A stretch of DNA of 64,000 nucleotides from Brachypodium distachyon (GCF_000005505.3 NC_016133.3:10850001-10914000), one strand, 5' to 3'. Numbered from the stretch's first letter, positions 32,701 to 44,763 are shown. The notes: generated from the sequence alone by a model not told the origin. A program made the numbers and translations.

Positions 32701-32861
32701 TTGTAAGTACAATTTAAGTTCTGGATGATACGATGTAATAAAGTACTTTTGACATTTGTATCTTGGTATTACATCTTGAACTGTGTGTGCTAGTGAGTCG
32801 ATCCAGGGACTAGCACAAGTAAGCACAGAGATCGAACCCTTGGTGAAGGGGGATCGCTTCA
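29763..32861 (+). mobile_element. Solo Tekay-like A1 LTR (3099 bp) inserted in T3 orf0
   Basis: It starts TGTAACATCCC and ends GGATCGCTTCA, flanked by TGTGT on both sides (29758-29762 and 32862-32866). No internal sequence. The host is orf0 of the same family, so this is a self-insertion followed by LTR-LTR recombination. It carries a GTAAGA donor-like site at 30741 and the 60-nt block at 31475-31534, whose acceptor AG is mutated to AA. The TATA region is degenerate (CTTTATAAC near 30446). Confidence 0.95.
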
Positions 32862-33635
32862 TGTGTGCGTCTCTCGACCTGCCACCTCCCAGGTTCAGGG
32901 GCCGCATCGAGCCCGCCGTGCCCGAAGGATGCCAGCCACGGTGGGAGATTGAAGCGAAGGTCCACGGGCGCAAGGTCACCCCAACGACGCCCGATATCAC
33001 CTTCATCGCCCGCTACCCCACCTATGAAAAGGACCTCCAGTTTGCCATGCAGTGCGCCTTTGCGCAGGTGTGCCGGGATTACCGGAATGAGCTTCCCGAG
33101 GGCTCCCGCTTCCTCCTTTTTGGAAGGCGGAACCATGCATGCTCGGCCGTGGCGATAGCCGACCGCGAGGAGTTGTCCGAGGTGGCCGCCCAATTTGAAA
33201 ACATGGAGGCGAACACCGTGGATTTGGAGTCTTGCCTCGGTGACGAGATCATCAGGGCTGACATAGGCGAGGAGCAGGTCGGCCAACTACTGGGGGAGAA
33301 GGCCCAGCTGCAGGAGGACAAGACAGTGCTGCAGAATACTATACTCAACATGGGTGACGCAATAGAGCAGCTGCAGTATGAGAGCCCGCTACTACTGCGA
33401 GCACTTCAAGGCGTTCCTGACAGCCGCCGCCGCAGCCGCACCCGCTCCCTCGCCAGCCACTACGCCGGCGCCTGTTCAGACCCCACCTCCGCCTTAGGAT
33501 CAGGAGATGGAACCTCAGGAGGGGGTACCGACTGAGGAGGAGCTTCAAGAGGTTCATGAGATTGACACCTCTGCCTCCAACACCCGCTCCAAGAAGAGGG
33601 CGAACGGGGCCACACCTTCAGCCGCACTTCCCTAG
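32862..33635 (+). pseudogene. orf0 of T3, 3' part, frameshifted
   Basis: Continuation of the T3 orf0 after the solo LTR; it matches T1 orf0 over its length (PRFRGRI, FLLFGRRNHACSAVA, GEEQVGQLLGEKAQL). An 8-bp deletion at about 33385 shifts the frame, and CAG is replaced by TAG near 33498. The acidic then basic tail ends with TAG at 33633-33635. Two diverged copies with the same layout show that orf0 is a family gene and not a chance frame. Function unknown. Confidence 0.75.
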
Positions 33636-33931
33636 CCCTAGTTGGTGTCTACCAGATGTTACAGTTTATCTTATAATCCGTTCTGCGAGTTAGTCATTGA
33701 CCATACAATCTATGTGTATGGAAATGTAGTTCGAATGCTTTATTTCCGTACTATTATTATGGGCAGTGTCCCATCGTGAACAAGTTTGTGGTTTGCTGGT
33801 TTTTCTAAAAAATTTAATGAATCTTGATTTGCGTGATTGAGATATGTCTGAGTTAATGTTTTCTTGAGGGGGCCTTAGATATCTTTAGCTCTATTCTATC
33901 TACTTTTCCTCATCTATGCTACCCTAAACAG

Positions 33932-34721
33932 ATGCCTCCAAGACGCCAGAACCCCACCAACAATGCTGAGGCCAACAATGCCGAAGCGGATGGGAATGCA
34001 GCCACCATGCCGCAATTGTTGGCGGCTCAGACTCAGTTTTTCCAGCTGATCACACAGCAAATGGCCAATAACAACCAGAACAACCAGCAGAACCTCAACA
34101 ACAACCAGCAAGACCACCCACCTCAAGTGGGCATGCTGACCTGCTTCCTGCGGTTACGTCCACCCACTTTCTCAGGCTCCACCGAACCCATCATGGCTGA
34201 CGATTGGGTTCGCTCATTCAACAAGAACCTGGTTACCATCAACTGGACTGATGAAGAGAAAGTGAGGTTTGCCGCTCACTTGCTAGAAGGACCAGCAACA
34301 TCATGGTGGGAGAATTTCCAGATCACCACCCCCATTGAGAATGTCACTTGGGACATGTTCCAAGAAGCCTTCTGCACCGCTTACATCTCTGCGGGAGTGC
34401 TCAGTCTGAAGAAGAAGGAGTTTCACAGGCTGTGACAGGGAGGCCGCTCTGTGATAGAATACATTGAGGTATTCAATCAGCTGTCCCGCTATGCACCGGA
34501 TGATGTGAACACCGACGCCAAGCGCCGAGAGAAGTTCTTGGACAAACTGAACGACGAACTGTCGGTTCAGCTTGCTGTTGCCTATACCCCCACCTACCAG
34601 TCATTGATTGACAAGGCCATTATATTGGAGAGCAAGCTAACTCAGATGGAGAGTCGTAAGAGGAGACTCCATCAGGGGAACACTCACACTGGCCCGCACT
34701 AGAAGCAGCGAACCTCCTACG
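33932..34721 (+). pseudogene. gag: gag of T3, two stops, 3' end deleted
   Basis: ATG at 33932 follows ACCCTAAACAG as in T1. Gag domain ASWWENFQ-type motif (TSWWENFQ) at about 34300. TGA at 34433-34435 (T1 has CGA) and TAG at 34700-34702 (T1 has CAG). At about 34721 the sequence jumps from the gag C-terminal region to the end of protease, removing about 675 bp with the zinc knuckle and the DTG protease site present in T1 (9816-10493). Confidence 0.9.
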
Positions 34722-37700
34722 AATGAACTGGTTGACCATGTATGAAGGACTGGTAGACTGTGCCCAGAGGACCGTCTCACTTACGACCCTTGACAAGAGA
34801 CGCATCCGGTACAAGTCAACCCATGAGCTTAAGAAACCTAAGGTTAATGCTCTTAAGGGGGTTAGCATGGACGAGGTACCCATATTGAAGGAATACCCGG
34901 ACGTATTCCCAGAGGAACTACCAGGCATGCCACCGGACCGTGACATAGAGTTCCTCATTGAGTTAATGCCAGGAAGTGGACCCACAGCCAAGAGAACATA
35001 TAAGATGGCTGTGGATGAATTAAAGGAATTAAAGAAACAGCTTGCCGAGCAACTATCGAAAGGTTTCATCCGCCCCAGTTCATCACCATGGGGAGCACCC
35101 GTTCTGTTTGTGGAAAAGAAGGACAAGAGCCAACGGATGTGCATCGACTATCATTCACTAAATGAGGTGATGATAAAGAATAAATATCCTTTGCCCATAA
35201 TCAAGGATCTATTCGATCAATTGAAAGGGGCACGTGTGTTCTCAAAGATCGATCTGAGATCAGGGTATTTTCAACTGAAGATCCGAGAAGCAGATATACC
35301 CAAACCAGCTTTCACCACTAGGTATGGTCTGTATGAGTACACCGTGATGCCTTTTGGTTTGACCAATGCACCTGCATACTTCATGAACATCATGAACAAG
35401 GTGTTCATGAAATTCTTGGACAAGTTTGTCATGGTATTCATCGATGATATCCTGGTTTATTCCAAGAGCAAAGAAGAGCATGAGCAGCACCTGCGCTTGA
35501 TTTTGGAGAAGCTGAGGGCGCACAAATTGTACGCCAAGTTCAGCAAGTGCGACTTTTGGTTGTCAGATGTCAGTTTTCTTGGACACATAGTGTCGGGAGC
35601 CGGAGTAGCTGTTGACCCAGCTAAGGTAGCAGCAGTTAGAGAGTGGGAGGCGCCGAAGAACGTCGGAGAAGTACGTAGTTTCCTTGGACTTGCTGGTTAC
35701 TACCGGAGGTTCATTGAGAATTTCTCCAAGATAGCTAAACCCATGACCGAGCTCTTAAAGAAGGAGAAGAAATTTGACTGGAATGAGAAATGTGAAGAAA
35801 GCTTCCAGGAATTGAAGAAAAGATTAGTGTCTCCACCCATCCTTATTTTACCCGACCTGCAAGAAGATTTCCAAGTTTACTGTGACGCTTCACGTCTAGA
35901 ATTGGGAGGAGTTTTGATGCAAGAAGGAAGAGTTGTGGCGTATGCTTCGTGACAACTAAAGAATCACGAAAGGAACTACCCCACACATGACTTGGAATTA
36001 GCCTCAGTAGTGCACGCCTTAAAGACTTGGAGACACTACCTGATGGGGAAACACTGCGAGTTGTTTACAGACCACAAGAGCCTAAAATACATATTCACCC
36101 AGAAGGAGTTAAATCTGAGGCAGAGGAGATGGTTGGAATTGATAAAGGATTATAACCTAAATTTGCAATACCACCCACGCAAGGCTAATGTAGTAGCCGA
36201 TGCTTTGAGCCGCAAGGGTTATGTAAATGGTCTGACAACTGGAGAATTACTGCCTAATTTGTGCGAACAATTCAAAGACCTTAGACTGGAAATTGTACCG
36301 GAAGGTTGCTTGGCTACTTTGCAGGTGCAGCCCACATTGTTGGACAAGATTAGAGAAGCACAGAAGAGCGACTCAGAAATAAAGGTGATAAAAGAGAATT
36401 TGGTTATCGAGAAGTCAAAGGATTTTCGAGAAGATGACCAGGGTACCGTGTGGTTCGGGAAACGCATTTGTGTGCCGCAGGATCCGGAAATCAGAAAACT
36501 AATTTTACAAGAGGCCCACGACTCACCATACTCGATCCACCCTGGGAACACAAAAATGTACATGGACCTAAAAGAAACATTTTGGTGGTCCGGATTGAAG
36601 CGAGACATCGCAGAATTTATTGCCTTGTGTGATATATGCAACAAGGTTAAAGCCGAACACTAGAAGCCGGCAGTACTGCTAAGACCACTGCCAATACCAG
36701 ACTGGAAGTGGGATAAAGTAGGCATTGATTTTACCACCGGATTACCAAGGACCAAATCAGGATATGATTCCATATGGGTAGTGGTTGACCGTTTGACCAA
36801 GGTCGCCCATTTCATACCGGTAAAGACCACTTATACCAGCACTCAGTTAGCAAAGTGCTATACGACCAGCTTTGTATGCCTCCATGCTGTACCCAAAGAA
36901 ATAGTCTCAGACAGAGGTACCCAATTGACCTCAAGGTTTTGGGGACAGCTACATGAGTCTCTAGGAACGAGACTGGAGTTCAATACAGCGTTTCATCCAC
37001 AGACGGATGGACAGACTGAAAGAGTGAATCAGATCCTTGAGGATATGCTGAGGGCCTGCGCTCTAGATTATGGATCCAGTTGAGATGACAACCTACCGTA
37101 TGCAGAATTCTCATACAACAACAGCTTTCAGGCAAGCATTGGAATGTCACCGTTTGAAGCTTTGTATGGTAGGAAGTGCAGAACACCATTGTTATGGGAT
37201 GGTGTGGGGGACCGTAGCCTATTCGGTCCTGATATGATAAAAGATGCGGAAGAAAAGGTTAGACTTATCCGAGACAGACTAAAGGTAGCTCGGTTGAGAC
37301 AGAAGAGCTATGCAGACTCAAAACGTAAGGAGGTTACCTACAAGGTTGAAGACAGAGAGTATCTCAGAGTCTCACCGATACGCGGAGTTAAGAGATTTGG
37401 AATCAAAGGAAAACTAGCACCCCGCTACATTGGACCTTTCAAGATCCTATCACGCCAAGGAGAGGTAGCCTACAAGTTGGACTTACCGGAAACACTTTCA
37501 AGTGTCCACTACGTGTTTCACGTATCAGAACTGAAGAATTGTCATCCCGAGATGGCCGACACACAACTGAGTGATACGATTCCGCTCGAGGAGGTCCAAC
37601 TGCAAAGTGATCTCACCTATGAGGAGAAACCGATCAGGATTTTGGATACAGCTGAAAGACATACCTGATCCAAAACTATCAAGTTCTGTAAGATTCAGTG

Positions 37701-37752
37701 GGACCATCACACTGAAGAGGAAGCTACTTTTGAACGCGAAGATGATCTTTGA
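34722..37752 (+). pseudogene. pol: pol of T3: protease end, RT, RNase H, integrase, chromodomain; several stops
   Basis: A single frame runs throughout. It begins at the protease tail ([12 protein letters not shown]). Reverse transcriptase has FIDD at 35437-35448; RNase H has [13 protein letters not shown]. The integrase has the His/Cys zinc region (about 36520-36650) and catalytic Asp 36727-36729, Asp 36910-36912 and Glu 37018-37020, all kept. The C-terminal chromodomain (about 37620-37752, KFCKIQWDHHTEEEATFE) is the hallmark of chromoviruses and guides insertion to heterochromatin. Stops are TGA 35950, TAG 36661, TGA 37081, TGA 37666 and TGA 37750. Each is explained by C-to-T or G-to-A change of a Gln, Arg or Trp codon. 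Confidence 0.92.
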
Positions 37753-37810
37753 GAAGACCACCCGCACCTCTTTGCTAGCCAAACCGAATCTCGAGGACGA
37801 GATTCATCTT

Positions 37811-37818
37811 AAGGGGGG
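37811..37818 (+). other. Polypurine tract of T3
   Basis: AAGGGGGG, six bases before the 3' LTR start at 37825. It overlaps the end of the chromodomain tail region, as usual for Tekay/Del elements. It primes plus-strand DNA synthesis. Confidence 0.8.
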
Positions 37819-37824
37819 TAGGTC

Positions 37825-38256
37825 TGTAACATCCCAAAATTTTAAAACCTTTTCATATGCATTTCACTCATGAGCATCATGCCACAATTGCAGTTTTGAA
37901 CCAAGATTTGAATTCCAAAAGGGCTTTGAAAAGAGTTTCCTCCCTTTGAAAAACCTTAGCCTTTTACTCATTTGAGTTTTGGATTTTAAACCAATAGGGT
38001 TTATCTATAAAAAGGGGTTTATTGCATTAATGAGCTGTCCCATAATTTTTAGTATTTAATTTGGAGTTGAGAAACTATTTTATTTAATTTGATATGAAGC
38101 CCTAAAGGCATTTATAGGGCAAAAGTATTTTTAACTATTTTATTTTGAGGAAAAATTAGTCCCAAAAGTTGAATCAGATTACAATATGATTTTACGAATT
38201 TTCTGGAATTTATTTGAACTGATTTGGAGTTCAAAATCAAAAAATATAAAAGAAAA
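37825..38256 (+). mobile_element. 3' LTR of T3, first part (interrupted by R2)
   Basis: It begins TGTAACATCCC after the polypurine tract and matches the first 430 bp of the A1 LTRs. It ends at GAAAA, where R2 is inserted; the LTR resumes at 61549. Confidence 0.92.
38252..38256. repeat. Target site duplication GAAAA of R2 (left copy)
   Basis: GAAAA directly before the R2 LTR; the matching copy is 61549-61553, more than 23 kb away on the other side of R2. Confidence 0.88.
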
Positions 38257-39247
38257 TGTCGCACCAGTGGCACCCGGGGTACCACCGCTGCGCGACGCGT
38301 GGGCCCCTCCCCCGGGTTCCCGGAAAGGTCTCATCCCGGGGAGCGCCGACGTGCTTCCCGGCAAGCTACCAGCCCGAAAGGGGCTAGCGGGGCTTCATGG
38401 AATATTCCCGCTTGGGCACCTCCCGGGAAGCTGCTTCCCAGGAGGGGGTTCCCGGGTGCGCTGGGCCCGGGTGCGTCCCGGATCGACTTGCGGGGACTGG
38501 GGGCTCCCGGACGCGTGCCCCCGCCTCAGGTCGTGGGGCCCAGTGGACAGCGCCGCGCGGGCGCGTGGCAGGCACGGAACGCGCGGCCCCACCAAGGCAA
38601 GGGGTAAGGCGCGCGGCCCAGTAAACGAGCCGACCGACGGATAGTTACCCATCCGATCCAAGGAACAATGATTGTCCAATCCTACCCTAGGGTCTTAGGC
38701 CCCTAGCAGCGGAGGTGGCACCCATGCGTGCCACCAGCTCACCGGGGAGAGTTGCGTGCCTCCCTGGCGGACACTTGTGGCCCATGCACCGTGGCACATG
38801 TGGCATCCCCTTGTGTATAAAAGGAGGACCCATGCCAACGGTCAAGTAGGTTAGAGGGTTCGCGGGTCAGACAGTTCGTAGGTTGGCGAGTTGGTCAATT
38901 GGTTCAAGTAGACAGCCAGCAGAGAGTAGTGAGGAGTACTTAGACATTGAGAGGAAACGTGGGAACTGGCCCGGGCAAAAACATGCAAACGTTTGATCCG
39001 CAATCAATATCAGTTCAGACAGGCAGGACGTAGGGTTTTACACCTCCGGGTGGCCCGAACCTGGGTAAAAAACGGGTGTGCATTTGTTCTTACACTAGTG
39101 CGCACTCTTAGCACTTTGTCTCACCGGCCCCGTAGGTCCTCATCGGCCGTGCCGGCGATAACCGGGTCTCCACCCCAGACGACCCCACCGAACCTAAAAG
39201 GGGGACGTGGCTGCACGCCCCCGGTGTCGGAGCGCCGAGCGACGACA
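38257..39247 (+). mobile_element. 5' LTR of RIRE2-like element R2 (991 bp)
   Basis: It begins TGTCGCACC and ends GCGACGACA. It has exactly the same length as the 3' LTR 60558-61548, from which it differs at about 47 sites by hand count. TATA box TATAAAAGG at 38816-38824. The GC-rich first half yields chance ORFs on both strands that are not called. Confidence 0.95.
38816..38824 (+). promoter_or_regulatory. TATA box of R2 5' LTR
   Basis: TATAAAAGG, conserved in the R1 LTR and R2 3' LTR. Transcription of R2 would start about 30 bp downstream. Confidence 0.75.
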
Positions 39248-39249
39248 TC

Positions 39250-39270
39250 TGGCGCGCCAGGTAGGGGGCG
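39250..39270 (+). other. Primer binding site of R2
   Basis: TGGCGCGCCAGGTAGGGGGC starts two bases after the LTR end. This is the form common in Tat-lineage grass elements. I did not verify which tRNA it matches. Confidence 0.8.
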
Positions 39271-39357
39271 CGGGAGTGGACAACGCCGGAGATCGCTGGC
39301 AGCAGAAGTTCCCATCGGCATCGGCTTCACTCTTCTTCGTCGACGAGCCTTGTCACC

Positions 39358-41438
39358 ATGCCCCCCAAGCGGGCTGGTGACTCCCGCATAGACCCGCGTG
39401 AGGCCCCAGCGGTGCACACGCGGTCGCACGACGTGCGACCCGAGTCGGGAGCTCAAGAGAATCCCGAGCCCTCGAGGGTGCAGCAAGCGCAGCTGCCTCC
39501 GCCGCCTCCTCGACCGGCTGCCCCCAGTGCCGAGGGCAGTCGGGCGAGCACGCATGCGTCGCCCGGGCCAACCAATAGGTTGAGTTGCGGCCCGAGGATG
39601 CCCCGCGGCAGTGGCACCCGGAGCACGCCGCGTCACAGGCGACCCCTGGAGGTTCGCACCCTGCGCACCCGGAGGCGTCCGGGGCCAGGGCGGGAAGCAG
39701 CCGTTCAGGAAACCGGTTGCCCCCCGTGTGAACCCCGGCTGAAGCCATCGTCGCCGTGCGCGTCATGGTGCGGTACGAGCCGCAGCAGGGCATGCCGGCG
39801 CACGAAACGTGGGGCGAGGAGTTGGAAGCGCTTCTCGCCCTGGCCGCCCAGCAGCCGCAAGGCGAGGGCGCCCTGGTAGGCTCCGGCCATGGGCGGAACT
39901 CAGAGCGCGAAGGCGCGCCGCCCGCCTCGTGACAGGGCGAGAACCCTCCCCCTCCTCAGCGGGGCTTGGTAGACAGGGGGCCGAAGGGGTCCTCGAATTC
40001 ATCGCCCACCGTCCCGGGGGGCGATGCGCGTGGCATCTTGAATGCCCGCCAACGGGAGGATCTGCACCCGCGCTTGGAGCGCCGGCGCAGGCGCGGGGTG
40101 GAGCGCCAGCACCCACTGGAGCAAGAAGACGCTCCCATGGGCCCAGAAGACGGCTGCACCGCATTCACGCGCGAGCTGCGGCGGGTGATGTGGCCCTGTA
40201 AGTTCCGAGCACCTGCGCTCGGTACGTACGACGGGACCGCTAACCCCAAAGATTTTCTCCTGACCTATACGCTGGGCATGCATGCCATTGGCGCCGACAA
40301 CAAGGTCAGGGCGAACTGGTTCCCGATGGTCCTGAAGGGATCAGCGCGAACCTGGCTGCTCAACCTGCCCGCCGGATCTGTCGCCACCTTGGCAGACCTT
40401 TGCGAGCAGTTCGTGAGCGCGTTCCAGGGCGGCTATAAGCGCCCGAGAACCATGGCGAAGCTGCACACTATCGTGCAAAAACCGGGAGAGACGTTGCGGG
40501 CCTTCATCAACCACTTCTCCAATCTCTCCTATTCCATCCCGGAGGCGGAGGCGGCCGCCATCATCAATACCTTCGCCATCAACGTCCGCGATCCCAAGAT
40601 GCGTGAGAAGCTGAACACGCATCGGATCCGGACGACACAGGACTTGTACGCCTTGGCACACAAGTGCGCCATGGCCGAGGAGGGGCACCTAGCGCCCGAG
40701 CTAGCAGCCCAGGCTGCCGCGAGCCCTGGCGAGGGCTCGCAGAAGAAGGGTTCCCATAACCGCAGCGGGAAGCAAGTCCTCGCTGCGGACTCGGGGGCTC
40801 CGAGTCTGGCGGGAAGCAGGGCGACGCGCCCCGCTGTCCTATCCAGAACAACTCCACCCACGACGCGCAGAGTTGCCGCGTCCTACAAGGGATCAAGCAC
40901 CACCGAACCGTTTCGGGGAGTGAACCCCAGGATCGTGTGCCCGCTGGGATGCATCGCGCTGCCGGTCACCTTCGGGTCCCGGGAAGCGTTCAGGACCGAG
41001 CACATAGTGTTCGACGTGGTGCATACCCCGTTGCCCTACAACGGGATCCTTGGTCGGCCGGCGCTTATCAAGTTTATGGCAGCTACGCATTGCGCCTACG
41101 GCGTGATGAAGATGCCGTCCGTCTACGGAGTCCTTTCCATCGGGTGCGATCTCAAAGACGCAGCTTGGTGCGTGGGCGAGGTCGTCCGGGCCGCTGCTGC
41201 AACTGACGCCGGCGACGAAGGTGTTGTCGAAGACGACGCCTTGCCGGGTGACGCCCCGGCAACGAACAAGGCCCACGCCACCCCGCAAGGGCTAGCCGGG
41301 GGAGGCGCAGGCTCGAGCTCGGGCCCCGGCAGGGGGCAGGGACTCCGGGAGGAGGCCGCCAAAGTGAAGAAGCTGCCCCTCCAAGCCGGCGACAAGGAGT
41401 GCACCGTTACCGTCGGTGCGAACCTGACCGCCGAATAG
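39358..41438 (+). pseudogene. gag: gag and partial protease of R2, frameshifted
   Basis: ATG at 39358 (MPPKRAGD) opens the N-terminal part. The frame then changes, and from about 39740 gag continues in the frame that is open from 39966, with TGA at about 39930. The gag domain (DFLLTYTLGMHAIGADNKV; GSARTWLLNLP; FVSAFQGGYKRP) lies at about 40240-40480. A zinc-knuckle-like segment (CPIQNN..H....C) is readable only in another frame at about 40835-40885. The protease keeps only its tail (NGILGRPALIKFMA, about 41040); its active-site DSG/DTG region is missing. TAG at 41436-41438 (probably CAG) separates gag-pro from pol in the same frame. Confidence 0.85.
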
Positions 41439-43499
41439 GAAAGCGCCCTCGTCACCTTCCTCCAGGACAACGCCGATGTGTTCGCCTGGGAATCGTCGGA
41501 CCTTCCCGGAGTCCCCAGGGAGGTGATTGAGCATCGGCTCGTGGTGCGCCCAGATGCGCACCCCGTCAAGCAGAAGATCCGGCGGCAGGCACAAGAGCGG
41601 AAAGATTTCATCAAGCAAGAGGTGTGCAAGCTCAGGGCTGCCGGGGCGATCAGGGAAGTTTTGTACCCCACTTGGCTAGCTAACCCTGTAGTAGTGCCCA
41701 AAGCAGGGAATAAGCTTCGCATGTGCATAGATTTTACCGATCTTAATCGTGCGTGCCCCAAGGATCCCTTCCCTGTACCCCATATCGACCAGATAGTTGA
41801 TTATACCACTACTTGTGACCTGTTGAGTTTTCTGGATGCTTTCTCCGGCTACCATCAAATCAAGATGGCGGTCGAGGATGAGGAAAAGACAGCGTTTATC
41901 ACCCCGGTTGGCTGCTATTGCTATACATGCATGCCTTTCGGGTTGAAGAACGCAGGCTCCACATTCCAGCGCGCCCTGCGCGAATGTTTGGGGCCCCAGC
42001 TAGGCCGCAACGCAGAGGCCTACATGGATGACATCGTCATCAAATCAAAGCGTAGGGACTCGCTGATTGATGACCTGCGGGAGACGTTTGATAACCTCCG
42101 CAGGATTAAGCTCAAGCTAAACCCTGATAAGTGCACCTTCGGTGTCAACTCCGGGCAGCTTCTGGGTTTCTTGGTTTCGCACCGGGGGATACAGGCCAAC
42201 CCGACCAAGATAGAAGCCATCAAGAAGATGGAGGCCCCCCGCAAGGTGAAAGATGTTCAGCGCCTCAACGGCTGCGTTGCCGCACTGGGACGCTTCATCT
42301 CCAGGCTGGGCGAGCGTGCCTTGCCTTTCTTCCGGGTAATGAAGAAGAAGGGTCCAGTCGACTGGACTCCCGAGGCCGAGGCGGCGCTCCAGGAACTCAA
42401 GCGATACCTGAGGTCACCGCCCATCCTCGTCGCCCCCAAGTTGGGTGAGCCGCTGCTACTCTACCTAGCGGCGACTGACCAGGTGGTCAGCTCGGTGCTG
42501 GTTGCCGAGAGGGAGGAAGACGTCCCGGGGATTGGGGCTGCGGGGCAGGGGGCTGAGCAGCCTTCGGCGACCGCCTCAAACCTGCGGACCGCCCCAGAGC
42601 CGGCAACCTCGGCGCCGCGGAAGCGGTTGGTGCAGCGACCAGTGTACTTCGTTAGTACGGTGTTGCGCGACGCGCGGACAAGGTACCCGCAAGTACAGAA
42701 GCTCCTTCTGGGGATTCTCCTTGCGTCCCGCAAGCTGTGCCACTACTTCCAGGCGCACCGCGTCACGGTGGTGTCCGGGTTCTGTCTCGAGCGGGCCCTC
42801 ACCAACCGTGAAGCCACCGGGAGGGTGGCTGAATGGAGGATGGAGCTGTCGGAGTTTGACCTCCACTTCGCTAACTCCAAAAGCATCAAGAGCACGGCCC
42901 TGGCGGACTTCGTCGCGGAGTGGACGTCCACGGGCGTAGAAGAAAGTGAGTCGGAGATCGACCTTCCCGGCAAGTTGGACGAGGGCCACTAGGTCCTCTG
43001 CTTCGACGGCGCGTTCAGTCTCCAGGGAGCGGGGGCCGGGGTCAGCATCGAGTCGCCAATAGGGGACCAGCTGCAGTTCGCCGTTCAACTCGACTTCGCT
43101 AACTCCACCAACAACACGACGGAGTACGAAGGTCTGCTTGCCGGATTGCGGGCAGCGGTCGCCCTCGACATTAAGCGCCTGGTTGTTCACGGCGATTCCC
43201 AGCTTGTGATCAACCAGGTGAACAAGGACTACGATTGCCCTCAAATGGCGCCGTACGTGGAAGAGGTCCGCAAGCTGGAACGGAAGTTCAAGGGTTTGCG
43301 CTTCGAGCACGTCAAGCGGAAGGACAACTTCGCTGCAGACGAGCTGGCCAAGATGGCAGCAGAGCGCCGGAAGCCTCCGGCGAGGGTGTTCTGTCAGAAG
43401 CAACTGGCTCCTTCAGTCGCTCCCCAGCCGGCTGCCGGGGACGCCCCTCCGGCATCGAAGGAACCCCTGCAGCAGCAGGGGTACATGCCGTTGATATGA
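41439..43499 (+). pseudogene. pol: pol of R2: reverse transcriptase, RNase H and second RNase H
   Basis: The frame continues from gag. RT carries [20 protein letters not shown] and YMDD at 42021-42032. The Gypsy RNase H follows (about 42380-42950). TAG at 42990-42992 replaces a Trp codon. After it comes a second, archaeal-type RNase H (CFDGAF; TEYEGLLAG; VHGDSQLVINQV; DELAKMA, 42993-43380). Two RNase H domains are a diagnostic feature of the Tat lineage. A frameshift near 43450-43499 separates this from integrase. Confidence 0.9.
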
Positions 43500-44763
43500 C
43501 GGCATGCGTTGGCAGGGAGATTCCTCCCTGGGCGGAAGAGATCGCCCGCTATTTGAAAGGGGAGGCTCTCCCGGAGGATGACGTCGCCGCGGAGTGTGTA
43601 GCGCGGCAAGCCAAGATGTACACTGTGATAGATGGCAGCATCTACCGCAGGCGTGCGAATGGTGTCAAACTCATCTGCGTGCCGCAGGAAGAAGGGTGTG
43701 CACTGTTGGAGGACATACATCGAGGCACATGTTCACACCATGTGGCCTCCCGGGCTTTGGCCGGCAAGGTTTTCCGGCATGGCTTCTACTGGCCCACGGC
43801 CCTGGCCGACGCAGAGCGGCTGGTGAGGACCTGCGAAGCGTGCCAGTTCCACTCGAAGAAGAGCAACCAACCAGCCCAGGCCCTGCATGTCATCCCGTCC
43901 TCATGGCCGTTCGTGGTCTGGGGGCTGGACATCGTCGTCAAGGTCCCAAGGGCGGTTGGCGGTTACGAGTACTTGTTTGTGGCCATCGACAAGTTCTCCA
44001 AATGGGTGGAGGTGGAACCAGTGCGCAAGGTGACCGCCCAGGCGGCCGTCAAGTTCCTTAAGGGCATTGTGTCCCTGTTTGGTGTTCCTAACAGCATCAT
44101 CACCAACAACGGCACGCAATTCACGAGCGCGGCGTTTCACGCCTACTGCGAAGACATGGGCACTAAGCTGCGCTTCGTGTCCGTCGCTCACCCAAGGAGC
44201 AATGGACAGGCGGAGCGAGCCAACGCAGAGGTTCTGCGGGGGCTCAAGACGAGAACCTTTGACAAGCTCAAAGGCCACGGGAAGCACTGGATCGAAGAAC
44301 TCCAGCCCGTGCTGTGGTCCATCCGGACCACGCCTAGTCGGGCAACGGGCGAAACTCCTTTCGCCCTTGTCTACGGGGCAGAAGCTGTGCTGCCCCTCGA
44401 GCTCAAGTACGGATCTCCCCGAGTACGCGCGTACGGCGACACCAGCCAACACGAGCAAAGGGTCGACGATCTAAACTTCATTGAAGAGCTTCGATGCCGG
44501 GCTGCTGTGCGAGCCGCGCGCTACCAGCAGGGACTCCGTCGTTATCACGACAGACGAGTCCGTCCCCGGGGGCTCGAGAACGGAGACCTTGTCCTGCGCT
44601 AGATACAAGGAACAAAGGCCGGGAACAAGTTGACTCCAAAATGGGAGGGGCCCTTCCGGGTAGTGCAGGTGACCAGGCCGGGGGCTGTCCGCCTGGAAAC
44701 TGAAGACGGCTTGCCGGTGCGCAATAGCTGGAATGTTGAACACTTGCGCAAGTTCTACCCGTG
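43490..44763 (+). pseudogene. Integrase of R2, catalytic Asp replaced, one stop
   Basis: It reads in the +2 frame from about 43490. The zinc-binding region (H..H..C..C: HRGTCSHH to CEACQFH) is at about 43720-43860. Catalytic core: first Asp GAC 43928-43930; second position is Asn (AAC 44105-44107, ITNNGTQF) where R1 has Asp; Glu GAG 44213-44215. TAG at 44600-44602 stands where R1 has CGG (Arg). The C-terminal part runs to TGA 44761-44763. Integrase would insert the cDNA; this copy is inactive by sequence. Confidence 0.9.

Noticed and set aside
39121..40283. Minus-strand ORFs over the R2 gag N-terminus
   Set aside because: GC-rich shadows of gag; no homologues elsewhere in the window.
42576..43403. 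275-codon minus-strand ORF
   Set aside because: Shadow of the R2 RNase H region; the plus-strand protein carries the conserved motifs.
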